Below, piece after piece: positions 1 to 12,500 of a stretch of DNA of 12,500 nt. The position numbers were made by a program, and so were the translations under genes. Each line of letters begins with the position of its first letter. The first letter of the stretch is position 1. The stretch comes from Chrysomallon squamiferum (lineage: Eukaryota; Mollusca; Gastropoda; Neomphalida; Peltospiridae), in NCBI GenBank assembly GCA_012295275.1, contig CM022675.1, positions 7,328,332 to 7,340,831 of the forward strand, given 5' to 3'. The notes beneath the pieces were generated by a model, which made no database searches, was not told the origin of the DNA, and was given only the letters and a program-made list of their open reading frames with translations.

Positions 1-371
1 AGCATCACAACTACTATGCCATCAATATGACAATAGCCAATACTGTTACTATTATTACTACTACTACTGCTGGTGCTACAGCTACTACAGTTTCTGCTAC
101 AAATACTATTATTATTAAAAAAAAAATTTCATTATTACCACTACCACCAACACCAACCCTACCATCATTTGTACTATTATCACATCATCAACATCATCAC
201 ATCATCATCAACATCACCATACATCAACATTACATCAACATCACCATCATTATCATCATCATCATTACATCATCATCACTATCATCATACATCAACAACA
301 TCATCATCATCATACATCATCACTATCATCAACAACATTATCATCACTTCTTTTCATCTCTCTCATCACAG
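1..371 (+). repeat. Intron end built from degenerate CAT/ATC/ACT trinucleotides
   Basis: This is the 3' part of the intron before exon a. It is almost entirely imperfect trinucleotides (ACT, ATT, CAT, CAA, ACC). From 172 to 370 the + strand has no G at all, and the next G is that of the acceptor. Open frames here (His, Ile, Thr and Ser runs) are low-complexity artefacts. Confidence 0.85.
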
Positions 372-5475
<5,104 letters not shown>

Positions 5476-5556
5476 CAGTTACATATTTAATTTAAAAAAA
5501 TATTAAAAAATTAAAAAAATATATATATATATTCTGAATTTTAAATTTTTTAAAAA

Positions 5557-5562
5557 AATAAA
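5557..5562 (+). promoter_or_regulatory. Candidate proximal poly(A) signal AATAAA
   Basis: This is the first AATAAA after the stop codon, 82 nt downstream of it, followed by a G/T-richer stretch (GTGTTTTGTG) about 35 nt later. In DNA this AT-rich the hexamer also arises by chance. Confidence 0.35.
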
Positions 5563-5951
5563 TTCGGGATTGGTGCATTTCTTAGGCAAAAAAAAGTGTT
5601 TTGTGAAAAGAAGTGAATTTTAAGACTGGTTGGTGTGTTTTTTGGGTTTTTTTTTTTTGGAAAGGTGAAAGTTATAAGGATTGTCAGAAGATGTTGATTG
5701 GTCATAAACACAAACAGCCGTTTAGACAATATTTTCATACCCAGTGTGTTTTTGTAAACTGTGAATATTCGAAGGAACCGATTCAAAACAACCAAACATG
5801 ACAAAAAAAAAAAAGATGAACAATGACACTAATTTCAGTGATAGAGAAAAACATGACAATATATATTAAACAAAAATTATTGTTAAAATGTTTTTGTTTT
5901 TTAAAATATTTTCACAATGAATACATTTCGTGCATTGATAAAATGAAAACT

Positions 5952-5968
5952 TGTCTGTTGATCAGACA
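5952..5968 (+). other. Hairpin with TTGAT loop
   Basis: TGTCTG (5952-5957) and CAGACA (5963-5968) are reverse complements around the loop TTGAT. The 11-mer CTGTTGATCAG inside it recurs in a second hairpin at 8231-8245. Confidence 0.6.
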
Positions 5969-6448
5969 GTACCTGTGACAGATGAAAATGATGAAGGACA
6001 GACATTGAAACAAAACAGTGCTATGATGTGTTCACGACTTCAAAGAGGAAATGTTAATTTTGGTGTTTTTCTTCCAGATACCAAAAAAACATTGACACAG
6101 AAACACAGACAGACAGACAGACATCTGTAACATAAAGATATTCTGATATCGTGAATATATCCGAAGTTATTTCAAATGCTTTCACCTGTATTATATATAA
6201 AAAAAATCTTTAAAAATTCAGTTTCAGATATATAAAATTATTTTATAGTTTTATTAATTTTTTTACCATGTTTTATGTTTTAATTTTTATCAGTTTTATG
6301 ATTGCTTACTTTTAAGGAAAAAAGTCATTTGGGCATTAATAAAAAAAATATAAGATAGAAATATTTATTTCTATAATTTTCTCTTAGACACTATTTAGAA
6401 GCACTTGTTATTACCTGAACTTGCCTATAAAGACCACTTTTTTATTGC

Positions 6449-6454
6449 AATAAA
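6449..6454 (+). promoter_or_regulatory. Candidate middle poly(A) signal AATAAA
   Basis: AATAAA lies in a slightly less AT-rich context and is followed by TGCAATGTCTC and then a T-rich run. It is one of several chance-prone candidates. Confidence 0.25.
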
Positions 6455-6527
6455 CAAGTAGATAGATTTATGCAATGTCTCAGAAATCCTTGGTAGATTT
6501 TTTTAATATTTTATGCATCAAACTTCA

Positions 6528-6543
6528 AATCAGTTGACTGATT
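6528..6543 (+). other. Short palindromic hairpin
   Basis: AATCAGT and ACTGATT are perfect reverse complements separated by TG. With one bulged A the pairing extends outward by TTC/GAA. Confidence 0.6.
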
Positions 6544-6546
6544 GAA

Positions 6547-6625
6547 CCAAAGCAATTACGTCAACCAATAATACAGTCAACATTTTAGCCAATCAGAGAG
6601 TAGTAACTAAAAATACTTAACCAAT
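6547..6625 (+). other. Cluster of CCAAT motifs
   Basis: CCAAT occurs at 6565, 6589 and 6621, with a CCAAA at 6547, in similar contexts (ACCAAT, GCCAATCAGAG, ACCAATCA). The GCCAATCA copy fits the NF-Y consensus. A nearby gene start is not visible on either strand. Confidence 0.35.
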
Positions 6626-6749
6626 CAAAATTTATTATATAAAAAAAAAAATATTTGAATTGACTAATAAAGCAATATTAACCTAAATATGCTTCAATGA
6701 TAATTTGGTTGAATACATTTTTTATTCATTTAATTCTTCTAGTCAAGGG

Positions 6750-6832
<83 letters not shown>

Positions 6833-6860
6833 TTTTTTATTATTATTATTATTATTATTA
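6750..6860 (+). repeat. (ATT)n microsatellite
   Basis: About 27 uninterrupted ATT units run to 6831, then ACTTTTTT, then about seven more. The Ile-run open frame here is an artefact. Confidence 0.95.
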
Positions 6861-7139
6861 GAAAGTTTATTAAAACCATTTATATATAGCCGAAAGAAAA
6901 ATCATATTATTATTTACCAGAACCGTGGCATGCTGGAATATCTTTTGTATTTATGCCTTGTAAAGTGTCTTATTTATGGAGAGGTGATTGTGCGTAATTA
7001 TGTGTCTTATGATTAAATATCTTTTCTGTTTGCATAATGATGAATTTAAATATGTTTTGAACATAATGTTAGCAAGTTAAAGCTTGGCAGATAGGGTCAG
7101 TATAAAACACTACATTTCTAAACATTTTCACAAATTGTT

Positions 7140-7445
7140 ATTTCCTTATTTTTATCATTTATTTATTTTTTCGTTCATTTATTTTTTATCATTATTTTTA
7201 TTTTTATTTTTATGATGATGATGATGATCATGATGATCATTTTTTTTATTGTTACATTATTATTATTATTAAAACATTTTAATCTAAATATGCCTTTAGC
7301 AAAATATTTTAATTTTAAAACTGTTTAGTAAATTTAATTTTTATTATTTTTAATTATTATTATTATTATTAAATTTAATTTTTAGTTTTTAATTATTATT
7401 AATTTTATTATAATTATTTTAAATATTTTATTACTGTTTATCTTT
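7140..7445 (+). repeat. T-rich simple-sequence region with TTTA, GAT and TTA tracts
   Basis: The region is a patchwork of TTTAT-type repeats, a short GATGATGATCATGATGATCAT segment at about 7213-7240, and (TTA)n tracts with TTAATTTTTAGTTTTTAATTATTA-like near-repeats at about 7330-7420. Nothing coding is seen. Confidence 0.6.
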
Positions 7446-8230
7446 TTTAAATTTATTATTTTAACTTCATACTGAACACAAATTGTGCAACTGAATTTAA
7501 TTTAATTTTTTATTTACCAATTATCCTTATCATGAGATACTTTTAAATTCAAAGTAATTATCTTTTTGTTTTTAAAAATAATTTATTTTCAGTTCAGTAT
7601 CTCTGTAAAAAAAAGAAGAAACTTCTAATGATGAAAAATTAATTTGCATATTTTAAAAAGAAATCATTATGATTGTATTTTAACCTTTAATAAATTATAA
7701 TAACAAGAAGAAGAAAAAGAAAGAAAACAAATTTAAAATGAACATTTATATGCATAAAAATACAGTGCAGAGGGAATGATTGGGGACAGAATTGGCTTTT
7801 TTAAGTAGAAAATAAATTTGAAAACAAGATTCATTATTTCTATGTTTTATCACTACTCTTGTCAGCCAAGCATGTTTATGTAAAGTATTTGTACAAAGTG
7901 CTCTGGTTTTTAATATTTAGTGCTATTTAAAATGTAGCATATTATCGTATTACATTTTCGAGTTTTTATTTTATTTTTAAAAACGTTCATTAATTCGTAA
8001 AAAAGTAGATTTTTTTTTTTAAGTCAATATAAAAGTCTTCAAAAGACTGAGTCACAAAGAATGTTTCTTTAAAATAACTTTTTTATACAAGTAATTTTAT
8101 CATTTGTTTTCTCTTTTTCTTTCATTCATTATTTCTTTTTTCGCTTTTTTATACTGTGTTTTTAAAATTTAGAAACTGAAGGTCATGTTAGTTGAAATTA
8201 AATTTTAAGAAAAGAATTGTGGTATGTAAC

Positions 8231-8245
8231 CTCTGTTGATCAGAG
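8231..8245 (+). other. Second hairpin with TTGAT loop
   Basis: CTCTG and CAGAG pair around the same TTGAT loop as the element at 5952-5968. The 11-mer CTGTTGATCAG is identical in both. Confidence 0.6.
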
Positions 8246-8625
8246 TGATGTCCCTTCGTACTGACCACAAATCAAATGTTTTTTATAAAAGGTATTCATT
8301 TTTCGTACATGTTCAGATCATATTACTTTTTAAGATTATTGATTAACATTTTAGGTTTTTAGAATAATTTACAACACTGAAGAAGAAAGAAAAGAAAAGA
8401 AAAAAATAATCCATGTAAAAAATAGTACATCAAATGAAAAGACTTTACTGGAAGGATAAGTCTTGTGCCTTTATGTTCTTTCAAACATTATTATTATTAT
8501 TTTTTTTTTTTTTTTTTTTGTTTTTTGTTTTGAGAAATGGTTTATAAAAAAGTACTTGTAAAAAAACAGACAAATTTTGATAAATATTTTAAAATAATTT
8601 GTTTACATTTTCTTTTGTAGTTGTA

Positions 8626-8652
8626 TCTTACTAAGTACATCACTTAGTAAGA
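8626..8652 (+). other. Perfect 11-bp stem hairpin
   Basis: TCTTACTAAGT (8626-8636) and ACTTAGTAAGA (8642-8652) are exact reverse complements around the 5-nt loop ACATC. The strand is followed by A-rich DNA, so a T-rich/A-rich extension with mismatches is possible. Confidence 0.8.
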
Positions 8653-8977
8653 AAAAATAAGCGTTATATAAAATGAAAGTTGAAATCGTTAAATCATGAA
8701 TGTTGTTTGTTATTGGAAGAGATATAATTTATTGTTAAGTAAAAAAAAAATTATTATTATTTTGTATGTAGTGCATATATATAAATATATATATATATAA
8801 TTATATCTATAAAGCATATTTACCCATCAAAGCATTACAAGTGGTGATAATATTAAATTACTATCATTAATTACGTTTATGATGTTGAAATTACTTCCAC
8901 GTCTTAATTATGTACAGACGACAGAATGTATAAATGAGTTAACTCCCTTGAGTTCCTGCTAAGACGTGCGTCCTGTT

Positions 8978-8983
8978 AATAAA
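8978..8983 (+). promoter_or_regulatory. Candidate distal poly(A) signal AATAAA
   Basis: AATAAA follows a locally GC-richer segment (CTAAGACGTGCGTCCTG). TGTACCATGTG and ATGTGTTCACGTTTT lie 20-55 nt downstream, a plausible GU-rich downstream element. It is the best-formed of the candidates and would give a 3' UTR of about 3.5 kb. Confidence 0.35.
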
Positions 8984-9215
8984 GTGTTTATTAAATGGCT
9001 TTGTACCATGTGCATAAAATGTGTTCACGTTTTAGCTCTCGTAACTGTAGAGGGCTTTTTTGAGATGTAAAGATTTTTTTTTTTTTTTTTCAATTTTTCT
9101 GTGTGTATCTGTCATGTACGTTACTCATTCCTGAAAATACATTTGTATCCTGCCATTGAAAACATAAAATATGCAAATACAAACTGCTGTGTTTTTGTTA
9201 TTACTACTACTGCTA

Positions 9216-9220
9216 CGACG

Positions 9221-9308
<88 letters not shown>
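9216..9308 (+). repeat. (TAC)n microsatellite
   Basis: About 29 consecutive TAC/ACT units follow a short diverged start (CTGCTACGACG) and end in ATT units. Thr-run and Leu-run open frames over it are not genes. Confidence 0.95.
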
Positions 9309-9426
9309 TTATTATTTTATTACTTTTGGAACATATCTTTAAAAGCTGCTTTGTAATTCAGTTTTAATTTGTGCCAGCGGTGTTGAATTTTAATTTAAAA
9401 AATTGACACAAATGAAAAAAGTAACC

Positions 9427-9520
9427 AAAAAAAAGTAAATAAATAAATAATAATAAAATAAATAAATAAATAAAAATAAATAAAAATAAAATAAAACAAA
9501 ATTAAAAAATTAAAATTAAA
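9427..9520 (+). repeat. A-rich (AAAT)n/(AAAAT)n tract
   Basis: TAAA tetranucleotides pass into AAAAT and AAAAC variants without a fixed phase. Confidence 0.85.
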
Positions 9521-9607
9521 AAAATCTTCAAAACCTTACTTTAAAATCAAAATTAAAAAATTTTGATTTTCGTTGTCAAAAACTTAAAAAAAATCTTCAA
9601 AACCTTA
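9518..9607 (+). repeat. 69-bp spaced direct repeat flanking a 12-bp hairpin
   Basis: A 21-nt word beginning with seven A and ending TCTTCAAAACCTTA occurs at 9518-9538 and again at 9587-9607. Between the copies, AAAATCAAAATT (9543-9554) and AATTTTGATTTT (9559-9570) are exact reverse complements around AAAA. Confidence 0.8.
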
Positions 9608-10021
9608 TAGATTTTACCCTTTTTAAAATTACTAGTTAATAACAGACAAACGGGAGAATGAATCATTTTACTTCCTTAATCTCTATAAAATATGAAGTGA
9701 TTATTTCGTTTTCTTTAAAAACACAGACTAACGTATGGATCAGTCCCTTATTACACTTTTTTTTGTTTTGTTCTATAGATAAACTTAATATAATTCGTAG
9801 CCAGGTGTCTTCTTTCAGGTCCGCCTATATTTCTAAACTGAATTTGACTGGCAGTTTCATAGCTTGAAGTAAGATATTTTGCTGACGAAAAACCTCAGGT
9901 ATAAAAGAAATCAGAGCATTTATTTATTTATTTATTTATTTTGGTAGTTAGTTCATTAGTAATTTTAATACAGATAATATATTATTATATAACTAGGTAG
10001 TTAATATTTTACTTCTGTTCC
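9608..10021 (+). other. AT-rich non-coding stretch
   Basis: This stretch holds an unremarkable open frame (9658-9867) with no recognised domain and a short TTTA array near 9920-9940. No RNA gene or mobile element was seen. Confidence 0.5.
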
Positions 10022-10076
10022 ACAACAACAACAATATTAATAATAATAATCATCATCATCATCATCATCATGATCG

Positions 10077-10118
<42 letters not shown>
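10022..10118 (+). repeat. Compound (CAA)n-(TAA)n-(CAT)n microsatellite
   Basis: Short CAA and TAA runs lead into CAT units at 10051-10072. A TGATCGT interruption follows, then a second pure CAT run at 10078-10118. Confidence 0.95.
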
Positions 10119-10263
10119 CATGTAAGTGAAAATAACATGAAATGTACACGAAATTCACTTATGATAAAATAAGCTAGACATCAATAAAAAATTTTTTTAC
10201 AAAAATTCTGTCTCACTTGAATGGATTGTTGTAGATGATGTTGAATGGGAAGTTTTTTTGTTA

Positions 10264-10315
10264 TGACAACGTCAGACCTGACGCAATTCAGGCCAACTGA
10301 AGAGTGACAGCGTCA
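10264..10315 (+). promoter_or_regulatory. Paired CRE-like spaced palindromes
   Basis: TGACAACGTCA (10264-10274) and TGACAGCGTCA (10305-10315) are both TGAC and CGTCA arms with a two-base spacer. CGTCAG (10270-10275) and CTGACG (10278-10283) between them form another inverted repeat. bZIP factors bind TGACGTCA-type sites, but the spacer weakens that assignment and no gene start is visible nearby. Confidence 0.3.
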
Positions 10316-10321
10316 ATAAAA

Positions 10322-10700
10322 AAAAATATATAATAATAATAATAATAACAAACAGGTGAAGTCCTTGATATAAGAATATACGTCTGGTACTTCTATATCG
10401 TTCTAAATCATCTTTTTGAGGTCCGGATGCTGCAATTGTTAAACAGAATAATGAAATGTAGGGTATAAAGACGTTTATGTGTGCACCTGTATATAAACAT
10501 GAATATGAAATGCCTTGTGAATATTTCGCACCTTTGAAAAAAAAAAAAAAAAAAAAAAAAGTTTTCTTAGAAGAGGATCTGTGAGAATTTTAAAAAAATT
10601 TGACCTCTAAAAGATTGTGGTAACAAACAGATCGGTATCCTTTGGTAAATAAAATAATATACCTCTTTTTGCCTTACGTCATTCTGAAATCTAATTAAAT
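10322..10700 (+). other. Gene-free stretch with (TAA)n and a 24-nt poly(A) run
   Basis: A TAA run at about 10330-10350 follows A-rich sequence, and a pure A run covers 10537-10560. No coding sequence and no convincing target-site duplication around the A run was found. Confidence 0.5.
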
Positions 10701-10714
10701 GCAGATGTGCCAAG

Positions 10715-10990
10715 AACACACAGACACAAACACACACACATACACACCCAAAAGAGACTCAAACACAAGTACGTAAATACATGCATTTACATACAGAATT
10801 ACATAAATGCACACACATGCACAAACACAAAGAAATATATATATACACATATTCAGTATTCATCCGTTTGTTTTTCGTTCTCTTTCACCTTTCTTTCTCT
10901 CTCCCTCTATCATACACACACAACTACACACACACACACAAAACACAATTAAACATCCTCGTAATTACACACACACACACACACATATAT
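10715..10990 (+). repeat. Dispersed (CA)n tracts
   Basis: CA-rich tracts occur at about 10717-10750, 10912-10950 and 10965-10985, separated by CATGCA-type and CT-rich sequence. His/Thr-rich open frames here are artefacts. Confidence 0.9.
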
Positions 10991-11395
10991 ATTATAATAT
11001 ATTCGATGTTTGTGATGAAAAGTAATCGCTTAAATAAATACCGGTATTTAACGTAGGGTACTTATTCTAACCTCTATGAATACTAGTATAGTACTCAACA
11101 AAAACCTCATTTCTGACATTAATAGGCTTCTTTCAGTACTTGCCATTAAACACGTTTTCTTCTGTCTGTGTTTGTTGTAGGGCTATTCGATGCTGAGTCT
11201 ATAGCTCTTTATTTAATTTGATTTGATCATTTTGAATATTAACCTAGCACGCACCATTGAATCATCGTTTAAATGCCACTATTTATGAAGTATGTTAATT
11301 TTTATGTTTTGCTTTTTGTCAGCGTTTGTCACTGGATCGAATCTAGATCTGAATCAGTGAATTAATATGTATTTAACACAACCCCAATAACCGTT

Positions 11396-11400
<5 letters not shown>
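10991..11400 (+). other. Non-repetitive intergenic stretch
   Basis: Base composition is more balanced than in the surroundings and simple repeats are rare. I see no convincing open frame, splice-bounded exon or RNA gene on either strand. Confidence 0.4.

Positions 11401-11406
<6 letters not shown>

Positions 11407-11426
<20 letters not shown>
11407..11426 (+). repeat. Short (TG)n microsatellite
   Basis: About ten TG units follow an AT run. A small CAT cluster lies just downstream near 11445-11465. Confidence 0.9.
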
Positions 11427-11570
11427 TATTGTTGTTATTGCAGTCATCGTCATCATCATTATCACACGGCACTGGTTAGAACAGGAATTTATGCAAAAGG
11501 TGAATGAAGAAGTTTCGATTATAGGAGCGACCTGTCACTGCTGAAACGTCACAATTTTACAGAACTGCCG

Positions 11571-11599
11571 TGTGACCCGTCTTGTCAGGTAGGGTCACA
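11571..11599 (+). other. 8-bp inverted repeat TGTGACCC / GGGTCACA
   Basis: The arms at 11571-11578 and 11592-11599 are exact reverse complements with a 13-nt spacer. TGACC/GGTCA halves resemble nuclear-receptor half-sites, though the spacing is not a standard one. Confidence 0.5.
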
Positions 11600-11720
11600 A
11601 ATAAGAAGACGCAGGAAACGAAAGCAGATTTCGTAACTAAACTCTTTGTGACTGTCAGTTTTACTTTTGACGATTACAATAAATCTTACACTGAAAAACC
11701 TCGGACGGTTTGTCAAGGTT

Positions 11721-12060
<340 letters not shown>

Positions 12061-12230
12061 ACGGGCTCTTTTCTTCACTGTTCTGTCTTTCTCTGCTCCC
12101 CCCCACAGTCACAATAAAACCCTCTACAAACAAACGACGATGTCAGTGTCACATCTATCAAAACTACCCTTACTGCACCTAGACGAAACATTCACGAAAC
12201 GTGATGCAATCAGCAACAAAGCTTTTGCAA
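12061..12230 (+). other. Intergenic stretch without recognised content
   Basis: CCCCCCACAG at about 12099-12108 resembles a splice acceptor, but the sequence after it shows no coding character that I recognise. Confidence 0.4.
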
Positions 12231-12233
12231 CAA

Positions 12234-12390
12234 CAATAAAAAATAAAAAATAAAAAATAAAAAAATAAAAAAACATAGAGATAAAACTCAAAATAGCCTA
12301 TTATTATTTCTATATTTTTTTTATTGTTTCTACTTTTTTTATTATTATTAATTTTTTATTATTATTATTTTTTTCTTTCTTTCTTTCTTC
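12234..12390 (+). repeat. (AAAAAT)n, (TTA)n and (TTTC)n tracts
   Basis: About five AAAAAT units lie at 12234-12270, ATT-rich sequence at about 12337-12370 and five TTTC units at about 12370-12390. The remaining 110 bases show nothing recognisable. Confidence 0.85.
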
Positions 12391-12500
12391 GTAGAATTCT
12401 AAGTTTTGATGTTAACGTTAGGAAGGAACTCTCAAGTTACTAAATACCCGCGTGTTAATCGTAATCTTTTTATTAATCGAACTTGGATTGTCAAACATGG

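Larger units (their letters stand above)
5476..9000 (+). other. Probable long AT-rich 3' UTR of the TANC gene (extent uncertain)
   Basis: No coding exon is evident between the TGA and about 9000. The stretch is AT-rich with scattered hairpins, (ATT)n at 6750-6860 and short TTTA/TTA tracts at 7140-7440. Small open frames such as 5613-5801 have no recognisable content. Whether transcription ends near 5580, 6475 or 9000 cannot be told from sequence; candidate poly(A) signals are given separately. Long 3' UTRs are common for neural scaffold genes, which is the reason for favouring a distal end. Confidence 0.45.

Noticed and set aside
5613-5801. 62-codon open frame after the stop, with an overlapping reverse-strand frame at 5550-5804
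   Set aside because: No recognised motif, small size and AT-rich composition typical of the rest of the 3' region.
9658-9867. 69-codon open frame
   Set aside because: No domain, no splice context and AT-rich codon use expected by chance.
10537-10560. 24-base poly(A) run as the tail of a retrotransposed element
   Set aside because: I found no target-site duplication, no tRNA-like or reverse-transcriptase-like sequence upstream, and A runs are common in this window.
12099-12250. CCCCCCACAG as the acceptor of another exon
   Set aside because: The following sequence shows no family resemblance and no donor I could justify before the A-rich tract.

Overview
The window is animal nuclear DNA. Short exons of roughly 50% GC sit in very AT-rich introns (apparently well below 30% GC), every intron has GT..AG ends, and microsatellites and minisatellites are unusually dense. 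Together with an animal-specific scaffold gene, this suggests an invertebrate, plausibly a mollusc such as a cephalopod. The species assignment is inference; no lineage-diagnostic element was recognised.

One gene is supported, on the + strand: the 3' part of a TANC-family gene (vertebrate TANC1/TANC2, relatives of Drosophila rolling pebbles). Six exons (372-629, 1267-1575, 2285-2376, 3224-3370, 4037-4137, 5244-5475) join in one open frame of 378 codons plus a TGA. They encode six ankyrin units in strict 33-residue register, a short linker, three TPR units and a short acidic tail ending E-T-A-L, a class I PDZ ligand. The N-terminal part lies upstream of base 1. TANC proteins are cytoplasmic scaffolds, postsynaptic in vertebrates and acting in myoblast fusion in flies.

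Layout: 1-371 is intron made of degenerate CAT/ATC trinucleotides. 372-5475 is exons and five complete introns, each with its own tandem repeat. From 5476 to about 9000 is AT-rich, non-coding DNA that may be a long 3' UTR, with three candidate poly(A) signals and several hairpins. About 9000-12500 is probably intergenic, dominated by (TAC)n, (CAT)n, (CA)n and a large (CT)n block.

The most unusual structure is in the introns. Tandem repeats lie against the splice sites and copy splice signals. Intron 3 carries a perfect 25-nt copy of the next exon's acceptor plus the first six exon bases. Intron 5 ends in about ten units of 23-30 bp, three with a branch-point-like CTGAT. Intron 1 starts with units carrying donor-like sequences. 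No bacterial-type system, CRISPR array, tRNA, rRNA or intact transposon was found.
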